DNA from: Anastrepha obliqua
Lineage: Eukaryota; Arthropoda; Insecta; Diptera; Tephritidae
Direction of reading: 5' to 3'
Length of the DNA: 64,000 nucleotides
NCBI RefSeq assembly: GCF_027943255.1
Contig: NC_072896.1
Span: 46,712,501 to 46,776,500, forward strand
Below are positions 1-11,034 of the stretch, in pieces (position 1 is the stretch's first letter; each line of letters starts with the position of its first letter). The notes under the pieces are model-generated. The model did not search any database, was not told the origin of the DNA, and saw nothing but the letters and a program-made list of their open reading frames with translations. The position numbers and the translations under genes are program-made.

Positions 1-230
1 TTTGCATATGAGCTCCGACACATATAAGACTTCTTTTGAAACGAACTTATTTTCAATCGGGTTGAGCACAGCATTACCTCAACTACTGGATTGTAGCTCT
101 TTCCTACCGGCAATCTCGATCGTTCATTTATGTATGTATGTGACTTAAAAGTGTTGAACATCTGAGCTGAAGCACCACTAGCCAAACACCATACAAATTG
201 ACACTGACCGTTATTAAAATAAATAAATAA

Positions 231-545
231 GTGGCGCGTACTCTTCTCTTAGGGCTTTGGCCGAGCTCCTCTTGCTATTTGTGGCGTGCGTTTTGTTATT
301 GTTCCACAAATGGGGGGAAATAAAGTTTTAAGCCGACTCCGAACGGCAAACGATTTATTTTTTGAGGAGCTTTTTCATGGCAGAAATACACTAGGAGGTT
401 TGGCATTGCCTGCCGAGGAGCGACCGCTATTAGAAAGAACTTTTTCTATCATTTTGCTGTTTCATGCACGGAGGCTCGAACCTACGCACTTCCGCATGAT
501 ACCCACGCACGAAGGTATTCGGCTATGGCGGCCACCACAAAGACC
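231..545 (-). repeat. tRNA-derived SINE, copy 1
   Basis: Read on the minus strand, this has a tRNA-like head with a B-box-like GGTTCGAgcct region, followed by a body with the family signatures CCTCGGCAGGCAATGGC and CGGAGTCGGCTT, and ends near GTACGCGCCAC. The same family recurs at 14075, 22391, 41645, 51004, 55925, 61955 and 62505. The open frame at 286-591 is an accidental reading of this repeat. The copy predates the segmental duplication because copy B has it too. Confidence 0.75.
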
Positions 546-1701
546 ATTATTGGTGGTAACAAAAGCAGAGAACGAACCTACTCTTGAGTGATTTTCTCAA
601 TTTTTGCCTTTACATTGCGCTTCGTAATGTCCGTTTACTCTACATTTAAAACATCAACATTTTGATCCGTTACTGCTTTCGCTCTAATTGTAGTTGTTTT
701 CGCTGTGTGCCTCAAAAGCTTGCACATTATCGAAGTTTTGCTCGTTATTTTCACGACGCGAGTATTTCCAAATGAGTTTTTTTTTTAAGATTTATTCTTG
801 GAAGTTGGTCACGCGATTCTAGTACAACTACAAAATTTTCGTAAGAACTGAGTAAGCGGGCCAACAACATTATTGAGCACAGTTCAGGATGCAATGGAAA
901 GTACAGTAATGTAGTTATGCGTACTTACATATGTACATATGTATGTATGTATGTTTAATGTATTACTTCCAACACATTTTTTAGACTTTTTGATACGATA
1001 TTCAATGAAATTTAATCAGTTTTTATGCAACTATGTTACATACATACATACATACATAAAAGAGCGTTTGGAAATCAGATGATCTCAGCTCTATGTGTTT
1101 TTTGGATCTGTACAACGGTACTGGTACCCAACTTCTACTAAAATAGGCGACCAATGATAGCTTTGTTTGTATACACAAAGAGTAAAGGGCGCAGAGTGTT
1201 GCAGCTCAATACACACAGTGGGCCAAAATGGGCAAATGTATAAATTTTGTTAAAAATTTGTGCCTTAGTGGGCGGAATCCTTGATATAGCTTTTATATTC
1301 TCGATGACATGAAGTCCAAAATGAGGATTTAAACGTTTTTTATGAAGCTTTTCAACAATCCGATTACGTCTATATTTCGGGCAACAAAATTCTTGATTTG
1401 CGCACGCTCAGAAAGCACTGTGCACCGCAAGTTCTGCGCCGAGAAAACAGGAAATTAGCTCGTCGTCTTCGTTCTCAGAAGAACAACTTTTTTGTAATTT
1501 TGTAAACATAGTAGATACACTGCCGAAAAAAAAAAACAGCAGTCTTGTTTCAAAGTAAATTTCTCACTTTACATCTACAAATCATTTTTCGTGCAATATT
1601 TATTAATTGGATACTCCAATACGTGAAGATATATCTGAAGTATGTAAGTATTCATCTTCTATGAGAGAACAAAAGGGAATGGATTTGAAATTTTTTATAG
1701 T
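546..1701. other. Non-coding duplicated flank with CATA/TATG microsatellites
   Basis: No gene is recognised. The stretch contains short TATG runs near 935-955 and CATA runs near 1040-1060. It matches 22641-23726 in copy B with scattered substitutions. Part of it (about 1180-1480) could be another old repeat, but I cannot name it. Confidence 0.6.
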
Positions 1702-2728
1702 ACGAAATGCAGTGGTGTAGATAGGGTATAGCAAGCAGGGCACGTCCCATGGGTGCCACTCTAGGGGGGCGCAAAGTGACACCCCAACTTTGTAAATATA
1801 TTCAATTGCGATTTTGAACTTCAGCTTTAAATAAAGTTACAAGAAGTTAGGAGAGTCGACTCTGTAATCTGTATAGTTGTTAGCAAGAAAAACTGAAAGG
1901 TATACTGTCCACGCCCCTCTACGCTGTTTAAAGTCAAGGCCGATTTCGCTGATGACTGCTGGTGACTCGAAAAACTTCGAACAGCGTGGAGGGGCGCGAG
2001 GGCGACGGAGAAAGCAGTATGTGCGATAGAGAGAAAACACCGAGGTGGGAAGCGAAGAACATTTCACGTCTTTGCATGCAACTAACTTGCAACGTCACGG
2101 CACTTCGTACTATTAAAAATTTCAAATCCATTCCAGTTTGTTCTCTCATAACCTTCGCTCAGTGTGTTCCATCCTCTTTTTCTCAATACAGTGAAATATT
2201 GTTGAATAGCTTGATTGTTTGTCACATAAAGGTAAAAATTGTGTAATATTTCGCATCGCGATCAAATGTCAGAAGTCCTGAGGTTCGTTTGAAGAAAAAG
2301 TAAACAGTAAAGGTTAACACGTTGGCTGCCACGTCGCACGGTTTCATGCGACACGTAAATGTTACCCTGAGGCCACGTCACACATTTTTGTACATTTTAA
2401 TATGGAATTTTACATAGAATTTGGATTCTCTGTCCTATGGTGAACATTTTGGTGTACTTCCCATGGCCGTTGTGTATTTTTAATGGTATTTTTTTGGATA
2501 ATAAAAAAGTTGTAAATTAAAATTTGCCTTATTAATTCTTTTAAAAATTAATTCATTTATGAACAAAACAAATATAAAAATATATATGGGGCATTCTTCG
2601 CCAACCGGACACCCCCATCTGCCCAGAACAGTTTTTATAAAAAAAATTTTCCCTATGCCGAAATAAAAGCTAATGTCATGTACTTTAATTTGTCATGTGG
2701 CACTTCTTAAATATTCAAGATGGACGAC

Positions 2729-3216
2729 GAATATTGACAAATATGTTGGAAAACACCAAAAAAAATGAAGTAGTCTGTTAAGAAAAGTAGATGGAATGAT
2801 TAACTTAGGGTATTTTTATACGTCTAAACTCAACAGCCAAGCGAAAACTTTGAATAACTATAAAAAAAATTCAAAATTCAAAATGGCGGATACAAAATGG
2901 AGGACTATTTTCTAAAAATCTGTTGAATTCGCCTCAAACTTAAAACTCGGCGGTTCTTGGGGTCGCTAAAAACGAATATTGACAAATATGTTGGAAAACA
3001 CCAAAAAAAATGAAGTAGTTTGTTAAGAAAAGTAGATGGAATGATTAACTTAGGGTATTTTTACACGTCTAAACTCAACAGCCAAGCGAAAACTTTGAAT
3101 AACTATAAAAAAAATTCAAAATTCAAAATGGCGGATACAAAATGGAGGACTATTTTCTAAAAATCTGTTGAATTCGCCTCAAACTTAAAACTCGGCGGTT
3201 CTTGGGGTCGCTAAAA
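2729..3216. repeat. 244-bp tandem duplication inside the left inverted repeat
   Basis: The unit starting CGAATATTGACAAATATG at 2729 is repeated at 2973 almost without change. The right inverted repeat (about 5735-6000) contains one unit only, so the left arm was duplicated after the element formed. Confidence 0.9.
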
Positions 3217-3380
3217 GCGAATTTGACGTAAGCTTTTGAACATTTAAAATAGTAAGTCTGAAATGGAGTCCAATTTTCTAAAAATCTGTTGAATTCTCCT
3301 CAAACATGATGCTCGGGGGTTTCTGGGTTCGCTGCTGAATATAAATATTGAAGGAAATTGCTGAAATTGGAATTTTTTTT

Positions 3381-5307
3381 TCATAATACAGGATTTTTTT
3401 CACAGTAAAACTTCTTTTCTTCTGGAGAATTGGAAAATCTTTTAATAACCACTTCCTTTTTGTTTGAGATTTGGAAGGAATGGCTTTTTAGTATTTCTGG
3501 TACTGGTGCTGCAGACTCGAATCTTTTGTTAAGCTTTCGTCGCATTTTATCATGATCAGGTTTTGTAAAAGCAATAATTTGTATGGTTTGAAAATAATTT
3601 TTGGCCCAGTGAAGCAATGAATCAAACGACAAAATTGCATCTTCTGGCTTTGCTCTAAGGCTTGCTTTGTATGCTTCCCTTTTAAAAGTTGCACCAAGTC
3701 CGTCATAACCACTTTTTCCATGTGCAGTTGGACTATAATTCCACTCTGCTTCAATATCAAAATCGTCTTGATGATTAATTAGATTGGCGACTTGAAATCT
3801 ATTTTTAAAATGCTGCTTGGCACCATCAGTTATGTAAATAATTTTATTTACGTTTTCAACATTTTTTCTAATCACAGGGATAAGCAAATGTTGAACAGTA
3901 TACACTGCTGCAGTGTCATGTTTCAAGCTGTTTGACAAAAAAATGCAACTCTTGTGTTTTACCTCAGAGTCTTGTCTGTAATAGTAAATTACTGGAAACA
4001 CCGTGCATTGATCATTATTAAAATGAAAGGCCTGTGATGCATCTTGAACCGCATAAGAATAATTCTCGGAAAAATCAAACATGACAATCACCTCTCCTTC
4101 TTTTAAGTTACTTCTCTTTTCTGAAATAAAAGTCGATTGTTGTTTGGCAATAAATGAATGTGGTTTGAGCAACTTTAACTTACTACACAATTCATTGACG
4201 AAGTCGGTTACATTTGTTCTAACTGTCTGCAGAGTAGACCTATCAGTTGATGTCCATGTACTGTATTGTACGTCTTCAATCGATGCATCGTCAAGTACCT
4301 TGAATATTTTGTCCGACAACTCATCAATATCGGGACACTCATTGCATTCGTCAAGGCGGCATTTGAAATTCGGATCTTTACAAGTGATCATTCTCAAACA
4401 GTCTTTATAGTCATAAATGGGACTCTCTTAATGTTGAGTTAAATTCTTTATGTCAATTGCATCCAACATAAGCTTACAGTTTTGATGAATTGTACACACA
4501 CAAACGCTGTGTGTTCCACTACCACCAGCCAAAACACAGTTTTTCGGACGTAGTTTGGCAAACATACTAAAGGATACTGTTAATTTTGGATTTGATTCCT
4601 GGAACAAAGCATACAATTCTTTTAAATTAAAAAGTATCAGACGCTTTTGTACATTAGTTCTCTGACTATTTATTATTACGGTTATAGCATCTTTTCTTCC
4701 GGACATTAATCGGCTGTTTTCGTCGCTTTCGTAAAACTCGACTATTTTATTGACAGTGGTTGAAGGCAATTTTCTACCAATTTTTGCTGTTAAATTCGGT
4801 AATATGCCTTTAGAATTTCTAAGATCCTTGGCTTTTTTAGCTAAACGACGTGTAGCACTAAATTCCTTTGATAATTTATTGATACTCCAAGATTCAGGAG
4901 CTATTGTCAAAATTTTTATTTTTAAAGGATCGTTCCCTTCTAACGCTGAAAATTTTTCTTTCAATCCTGTCAACATCGTTTCTAAATCAATTTCTCGAGC
5001 AGATCTTTTTTCTTGTTTATTTGAAATGGAATCAGATGTTACTTTGTCAAGAAATATGTCTTTTGTTCATGATGCTAATGGGCTTAGGATCATCTGCACT
5101 AAAAGAATTATCGACAGACAGAAAATGAGGAACAGATTGATATTTTTGTTTTCTACATTCAGAACATACTTTACAATCTCTGGGTAAGTAGGGATGTGAA
5201 TTTAACATTGGTTGTGGTATGGTCCTTAGATCTTTACCAACATGTCCCTTCTCACCTACTTTTCTAAAGGGATTAATGCATCGATCTCTTCTCGATTTTC
5301 CCGACAT
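3381..5307 (-). pseudogene. Transposase of the Sola-like element, nearly intact (about 640 residues)
   Basis: The gene starts at 5307 (MSGKSRRDRC) with a CxxC-type zinc-binding segment (KVCSECRKQKY). A central segment follows (SWSINKLSKEF; RPKNCVLAGGSGTHSVCVC), then a probable catalytic core with MFDFSENYSY, YITDGAKQHFKN and an EAEWNYSPTAHGKSG region, whose acidic residues could be the DDE/D set. I see two lesions: a one-base frameshift near 5053 and one in-frame TAA at 4428-4430. The frame is otherwise open to the TAA after NPVL. Two lesions in 1.9 kb mean recent inactivation. It acts, by inference, as a cut-and-paste transposase in the nucleus. The exact superfamily is uncertain. Confidence 0.75.
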
Positions 5308-5316
5308 TTTTTAGGC

Positions 5317-5690
5317 GATAATAGTTCTGAAAAGAACTGTTTGACAGGTATTAGATATTAATTTATTCTTTCAGAATTTTTTATAATAATCTCCAGACAG
5401 TTTAACGATTAAGACATATACAGAACTTGTGCTGTCAATAAAACTGTTAAACAATGTTTTACGAAGTTTAGCGATGTCGACAACAGATGCGATAATAGTT
5501 CTAAAAAGAACAGTTTGACAGATTTATTTTTAATAGTTTATTCGTTTAGAATTTTCTATAATTTGTTCAAATTATTTCTGTACCGTTTGACATGTGAAAT
5601 ACATCAAGAACTAGTGCTGTTAATGAAACAGTCGAACGTTGCACCAGAATCTCGTACGACGTTTTACAACAGATGCGATAATAGTTCTAT
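5317..5690. repeat. Degenerate tandem repeat upstream of the transposase start
   Basis: GCGATAATAGTTCT recurs at about 5315, 5489 and 5675, marking two diverged units of about 174 and 186 bp just upstream of the minus-strand start codon. Each unit also carries an AACAGTTTGACAG-like motif. Such reiterated subterminal blocks often bind transposase; that role is inferred. Confidence 0.6.
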
Positions 5691-6623
5691 AAATAACGGA
5701 GAGTCTCTTTCAACGAGACAGTATGTCACATTCGTTTTCAGCGACCATAAGAACCGCCGAGTTTTAAGTTTGAAGCGAATTCAACAGATTTTTAGAAAAT
5801 AGTCCTCTATTTTGTATCCGCCATTTTGAATTTTGAATTTTTTTTATAGTTATTCAAAGTTTTCGCTTGGCTGTTGAGTTTAGATGTATAAAAACACCCT
5901 CAGTTAATCATTTCATCTATTTTTCTTAACAAACTACTTCATTTTTTTTGGTGTTTTCCAACATATTTGTCAATATTCGTCGTCCATCTTGAATATTTAA
6001 GAAGTGCCACATGACAAATTAAAGTACATGACATAAGCTTTTATTTCGGCATAGGGAAAATTTTTTTTTATAAAAACTGTTCTGGGCAGATGGGGTGTCC
6101 GGTTGGCGAAGAATGCCCCATATGTATGTAAATTCAAATGGAAATCAGTAGAAAAACAATAAACTTAAAATTAAAAATTCAATTTGTTAATGGAGATTAG
6201 TGCAAAAATTAATTTTTCTGGTGGGAATATATAGTTGCGGTTTATTGGGCAGTAGGTGGTGGTCCTTTTCAAGCTATTTCTGGCTGTTACTCTATCAGCA
6301 GATTTTTTTGACATGGCATAAAATAATACACAAGCACGCCTTATTGTTTTTCCGTTGTCGTTCTTTCTTTCTATAAAATGTTTTCCTTTTGTTATGGGTT
6401 CTGGATACATGAAGTCCAACAAAGCATTTGAAGTCTCCTGCCGGAACTTGGTTATTGAAATTTGTTTGTTTGTAGCCTTTTTATATATTATACAAGCATT
6501 TACGACATAGATTCCTAGTAACAGTTCAAAAGCCACTTTGCGGTACCACTTAACACCTCTTCTGAGAGTGGTGGCGTAGGCGGTCATTTGATCGGATATA
6601 TCAACACCTAATTTGGCTTTATT

Positions 6624-7710
6624 GGCCCCTATTATGAGCAACATTCGATCTTCGACTGTAGTCGAAAGTGCTGTTCGAACGAATTTTCATTTGGTATTAT
6701 GGTGCTCATTCGTTGAAGAATAGGCTATTGTGAATTTCGATCGCTCGACGCATTTACAATAGATAATTTTTTCTCAGCTGATACAGCAAATCAAAATAAA
6801 AGAAAAACCGATTGTGTTGAAATTCTTTGCTAACATTATTTTTAAAAGTTAAAAAAAGTATTTTTTGTGAAAATGAGTACAACGGAGTTGTGGTTCGACG
6901 ATTCATCGGACGATGAAAGATTAGTGGAACTAGCTAGAAGTAGAAAACAGTTGAGGGATGCATCCAATCCCCTACAAATGGCTTCCACTGAGTAAATTTA
7001 GAATTTTCAAAATGTGCTGACGTACTTAATATTACAGAAATTTCCTTACAGATTTTTAAAGAACTTTAGATTATCTAAGGAGGCGTTTGTGAACCTACTG
7101 TCCAGTACAGAAAACCAGTTGCAGCAGTGCACCCGAGCCGAATTGATTCCAAATATTTTAAAGCTAGCCACAGTTCTGGGAGTTTGTGCTCAGGGATCGT
7201 ACCAATTGAGTATTGGTAATGAAGGTATGCTAGGACTTGCTCAAGCCACTGTGTACGATGATGCCGAAGATATTGAAGTGGAGTCAAATAACGGAGAAGT
7301 AGAAAACATAAGAAATGAAATTTTGAGAATATTATAGAAAAATCTAAAAAGTATTAAATAGAAACCTTTACGCCACAGTTTCTGTTTTATTTTTGTTATA
7401 AATTTTTTTTATTCAATTATTCGTCATTCGAAAAAAATATGAAAATGTATTTCTATACACATCACAAAACAAAATTAGTATATGTTTATTATTTGGTTAC
7501 TATAAAACAATAAATAATCGCAAACAACTTACACTTTAACAAGTTTTCCCAGAATACGCTACACAATCGAAAGCAAAATTGCATTGGACTCTAAATTCGG
7601 TAAACAACGAAAATTTCGATAGGGTTGCACCGCTCATAATAGCAAATTGACATTCGATTTTCGATCTTCGACAACCAACCGAAGATCGAATGTAACTGAT
7701 AATAGGGGCC
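6624..7710 (+). mobile_element. PIF/Harbinger-type element, deletion derivative
   Basis: Inverted ends GGCCCCTATTAT are followed by a subterminal ACATTCGATCTTCG motif on both sides. A 3-bp target duplication ATT lies at 6621-6623 and 7711-7713. It sits inside the piggyBac coding remnant. It carries a short spliced gene described separately. The 3-bp duplication and the transposase N-terminus fit PIF/Harbinger, although ATT is not the usual TWA target. Confidence 0.85.
6873..7337 (+). pseudogene. Truncated Harbinger transposase gene, two exons, 134 residues
   Basis: Exon 1 (6873-6991) encodes an acidic N-terminus (MSTTELWFDDSSDDE). A 60-bp GT-AG intron (6992-7051) follows; using the acceptor TTCCTTACAG keeps the frame. 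Exon 2 (7052-7337) continues with FLKNFRLSKEAFVNLL and KLATVLGVCAQGSYQLS, a HARBI1-type N-terminal signature. After GLAQATV the frame jumps to an acidic tail (YDDAEDIEVES), so the DDE core has been deleted and N- and C-terminal parts joined. It could still make a small DNA-binding-type protein, but not a transposase. Confidence 0.75.
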
Positions 7711-8095
7711 ATTGTAATCAATAACAGCAAGAGGTTTTTCAAAAGATCGTTGCCTTCGCTTCCTGGTGGAAAACTAAGTAAAATAAACCAAAAATATCAA
7801 ATACAACTCAAAAACTACAAAAAATTACTGTCGCACATTTTCGTGCGACGTGGCCCCACAAAATGTTTTATGATCTCCCAGGCCATGTCGTACGAAAATG
7901 TGCGACACAAAAAAACCATTATAACTTCAAAATTAGTGACCAAAATAAAGTCGCGAGTAGTCAAAACTTATTTTTAGGCACTAAGAAACAAAAAGAACAT
8001 AAATAAGTTGTTGGCCTCAGGTGACCAAAATTGTTGAATGACACTGCTACTGAACGATCAAAATTCTAAAAAGGCTTTGGCAGCCAACGTGTTAA

Positions 8096-8350
8096 GGAAA
8101 TCTTTCTTGGCTTTATTGAGTGGTGAATAGTATTTTAGAACAGTTAAAGAAAAACGAAATGAATTTTCAAGATTGTCGGTCACAGTGCTACGATAATGCT
8201 GCTGTTATGGCTGGGCACAAAAATGGCGTGAATGGAAAACTGACAGAAATAAATAGCCGTGCATTGTTTGTAAACTGTGACAATCACTCACTCAACTTAG
8301 TTGGTGTACATGCAGCAAAAACAAAGGGCGCAATTTTTTCGCTGCCATGG
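8096..8350 (+). pseudogene. hAT transposase fragment (DUF4371/ZMYM-like), copy A
   Basis: Residues QLKKNEMNFQDCRSQCYDNA, GHKNGVNGKLTEIN and LFVNCDNHSLNLVGVHAAK match the central RNase-H-like part of the hAT proteins annotated as zinc finger MYM-type 1. Only about 85 residues remain, with a stop just upstream. It is internal to the hAT element and lies directly beside its right terminus. Confidence 0.8.
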
Positions 8351-8385
8351 ACGCAACGCCCTCCAGGTACGCCTCTGACGAAATG

Positions 8386-9086
8386 TCTAAGACGTAACCT
8401 TGTTTTCAGCTAACTTTAGCTTTTTTTTACATCACTACTGTATGATTCTGCGCACACTTGGCACACAGCAGCTAAAACAATCACCATTCGCTACGACTGT
8501 CGCCATTCTGTCGCACATTTAGAAAATATATGTATGTAAATATGCACTTATGTATGTAGATGCATTTTAGAATGCTTGGCGGCAAAGCGGCTGTCGTGCT
8601 GCGCATGCAACTGCTTCTGCGCCTATGAATGTATTTTGTTGTTGTAAATACAATATTTGGAATATCGACTTGAGGATGGCAAATTTCTTTGAATAAATAA
8701 TGAATAAAAGGCACATATTTTTATTAACCATTAGAGAGAGATAAATGTACAGATGCATATGTATATATGTACATATGAGCAGACATGTAAGTAATAATAT
8801 ACGTACATCTGTATGTATGTTTACCGTACGCTTGCTGAGTGCTGAGGCAAAGTCAAATCGACAACGCACTTGTTATCCCATTCCTTTTCTTTTTCCTTCC
8901 TCTTCCTTTCACTCGACCGACAGCACAAATATGCCCGTTTGCCAAACAATTGAGTGATTATGACTCTGCTATATCTTATTACTTACTCAATGCTGCAAGC
9001 CAGATAAACAAAAAATCTGACCGGTGGTGGCAGAGCACAAGTACGCAAGATAAATTCGAATTAAAGGCACTGCGCAGTGCTCATAA
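8386..9086. other. Upstream region of PB1 gene copy A
   Basis: No coding sequence is recognised. It holds TATG/CATA microsatellites near 8530-8560 and 8755-8825, and matches copy B at 24812-26144 apart from a Tigger-type insertion there. Confidence 0.6.
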
Positions 9087-9094
9087 TATAAAAG
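9087..9094 (+). promoter_or_regulatory. TATA box of PB1 gene copy A
   Basis: TATAAAAG lies about 220 bp before the start codon. The following sequence down to the ATG is almost perfectly conserved in copy B apart from microsatellite-type indels, as expected of a retained promoter plus 5' UTR. Transcription is inferred. Confidence 0.55.
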
Positions 9095-9306
9095 TGAATT
9101 GACCAGAGAACACGTATTTTATCGGCCAAGGGAATATCGGAAGTTGGAATATCGAAGTTTAGAAAACAAGTGAAGTACATAAATACATACATATTTTATA
9201 GAAACCAAAACAAAAGGACCTCTAAACGAACGAACGAACGAAAGTGTCGCGTAGCGGAGAAAAAGTTTATTTTCACAGAAGTTCAGATTATTAGAAAAAA
9301 CAAATA

Positions 9307-10276
9307 ATGAATCGCCAATCCGAGCCCGAAAAAAACCTTTTTAAAATTACATATACTGATGGGGATCATAAGCTGAACATTTATTATGCTGTCAATCCAT
9401 TGTCAAATTATGAGAGTTTGATAGAGGTACTCCACAGGCGTCTTTTCAAGGAGATCAAGTTGCCAAGGTGTGAACTAAGAATCTACTGGCTTGGTAAGAT
9501 ATCAAAAAGTACCTTAGTGTTTTTCAGGTAAGCCCCCCAAAGTACACATACATACATACACACATATACGGGTATAAAGTTTTCTATTTTGTATGTATTC
9601 TATACGTACAAAAGCCATTACGGATATGCATGTATGTATGTATGTATGTACGTACGTGTACTCGTATACCAAATAACGTAACAATGTAGTGAGGTGGACT
9701 TTGCATACATATGTATGTATGTCATACATGTAAATTTTATTACAATAATTTTCGCCATTTTCGATAAATTAAAAACATTTGTGGCCCCTAAATCTGCAAA
9801 AATTAAAATTTTGGACGCGGTAATTTTAAGTTATGAGTAATAATTGTTATGAAATATGATTTCGCCTTATCACAGTATAAAAACAAATCCTCTACATCGA
9901 TCATTATGAGTCATAAGACGAATAGTTTTGCTGACCAGTTTTGTGTAAATGATTATTGATGTAGAAATTTTACGCCGCTGCAAATTAATATAGCCATTCA
10001 ATTGCTTAGTACTGGTCACGTTGATATATCAATGTCGTTAATTAAATCGCGATGATACTCCAATATATCCAATAAGTATATGTAAATCTACCTAATATAC
10101 GTATTTTGCGTTACGCATTCCATTTATTTCATCCTCTCTTTTGAATAGATGCAAATCGGGATCAAATGGATATTCTCAGTGATCTAGATTACTATCTGTT
10201 CCGAACCAAATATGGAGGGTCCGACCACCTTTTTGTCGAACCAAAAGCTGTAAAAAAGGAAGGAAAAGAAGGCTGA
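9307..10276 (+). CDS. PB1-only Ref(2)P/p62-like protein, copy A (104 residues, two exons)
   Basis: Exon 1 (9307-9493) and exon 2 (10149-10276) are separated by a 655-bp GT-AG intron in phase 1. The protein is a PB1 domain: FKITYTDGDHKLN with the basic strand, then LPRCELRIYWL, then the acidic OPCA-type motif DANRDQMDI, then DYYLFRTKYG. Spacing and wording match the N-terminus of insect Ref(2)P, the p62/SQSTM1 receptor that binds ubiquitinated cargo for autophagy. The ZZ finger, LIR and UBA parts are absent. After VEPKAVKKEGKEG a TGA ends the frame, but the plus-one frame continues AEHADVSSEQPKTNGQ to a TAA at 10335, suggesting a recent single-base frameshift in the linker. It may act as a PB1 oligomer modulator, or be a decaying fragment. 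Confidence 0.75.
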
Positions 10277-11034
10277 GCACGCCGACGTTTCTAGTGAGCA
10301 GCCCAAAACCAATGGCCAGCCAACAGCCAAGCAATAAATAAATTAGCAAAGGCTGCACACTTAGCACCTAGTTTTTCTAGTAGTTTCTTCCTTTGCACTG
10401 TTTAAATCACTTAAATCTAAACTGCACATCTGTATCCACTCGCTTTCGGCATTGAACCGGTAAATCTGCACCAGCAAAAACCATTGGAATCTAGGAAAAG
10501 TGTTCATTTCCGTTTTAGTAATGAACTATCACAGAAGTTATTATTTCTTTCTTTCTATCAACATAAAAATGTTTTGCGTACACTGAAATATTTTGAACAA
10601 TTTTGAATTCATGTATTTATGTATATTTTTAGGTTTTATATATGTATGTGTTCTACAAATGCATACGAGTATATACATACTTCAAGTATGTAATTTCCGT
10701 AAATTCATATTTCAACTATGTTTTACTCTTATAATATGTATGTGTATGTATGTGTACACAAATAGTCTATAATAGTAATTGGAAAATCATCTATGTATGG
10801 TAGCGATATACACTCTAATGGAATTAATATTATATCTGAAATAAAAATTAAATAAAAATGCCAAATTAAGTTGTTCGGTTTATTAGAGATAAGTTCCATG
10901 GGACCACAATACTGGTCCAGATTCATATCCCCTAAAATTTGCCACTTCTAGGAAATGTTTTGTGCCTAATAACAAAGGATGCGTAATAAAACTTCAGGTT
11001 GTATCCTATTTGGTCCGCTAATGATGCTGAAATA

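Larger units (their letters stand above)
2588..6119 (-). mobile_element. Sola-like (tentative) DNA transposon with long inverted repeats
   Basis: The ends GGGGCATTCTTCGCCAACC are inverted and the inverted repeats extend about 385 bp. ATAT flanks both sides (2584-2587 and 6120-6123), consistent with a 4-bp target duplication. A single near-complete transposase gene runs on the minus strand. I assign Sola from the 4-bp duplication and a remembered resemblance of the protein to a family widespread in arthropods and cnidarians. That class assignment is the weak part; the element boundaries are not. Confidence 0.75.
6171..7742 (-). pseudogene. piggyBac transposase C-terminal fragment, split by a Harbinger element
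   Basis: The minus strand reads FEKPLAVIDYN just left of the Harbinger insert (about 7742-7711). It resumes at 6623 with KAKLGVDISDQM and continues through KWYRKVAFELLLGIYVVNA to a stop at 6171. This is the conserved DYNxxxxGVDxxDQM and WYRKV region of the DDE_Tnp_1_7 family. Removing the insert and one copy of its 3-bp target duplication rejoins the frame exactly. Everything N-terminal of this, including the first catalytic aspartates, is missing, so it cannot encode an active enzyme. Confidence 0.85.
2318..8091 (-). mobile_element. piggyBac-like TTAA element, internally deleted, with two nested insertions
   Basis: Terminal inverted repeats CACGTTGGCTGCCA are flanked by TTAA at 2314-2317 and 8092-8095. 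Subterminal motifs around GTCGCAC...GTGCGAC occur near both ends. Without the nested elements only about 1.1 kb is original sequence, including the C-terminal part of a piggyBac transposase. Copy B has an uninterrupted site at this position (about 24512-24522, GTGAAGG instead of GTTAAGG), so the insertion is specific to copy A. Confidence 0.9.
1710..8377 (+). mobile_element. hAT element (ZMYM/DUF4371-type), copy A, interrupted
   Basis: The ends are inverted: the left begins CAGTGGTGTAGATAGGG and the right, reverse complemented, begins CAGAGGCGTACCTGGAGG. An exact 8-bp target duplication ACGAAATG flanks it (1702-1709 and 8378-8385), as expected for hAT. Internally only a transposase scrap survives. 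The piggyBac-like element at 2318-8091 is nested inside it. Copy B (23735-24803) has the same ends and the same target duplication, so the hAT inserted before the segmental duplication. Confidence 0.9.

Noticed and set aside
286..591. 101-codon plus-strand frame
   Set aside because: It is an antisense reading of a SINE copy; related accidental frames occur in the other copies (14140, 22498, 61996).
10860..11030. Minus-strand coding segment shared by both duplication copies (for example IPNISASLADQTGYNLKFYY near 35500)
   Set aside because: The readable frame is only open in copy B, crosses the mariner boundary, and matches no family I know.
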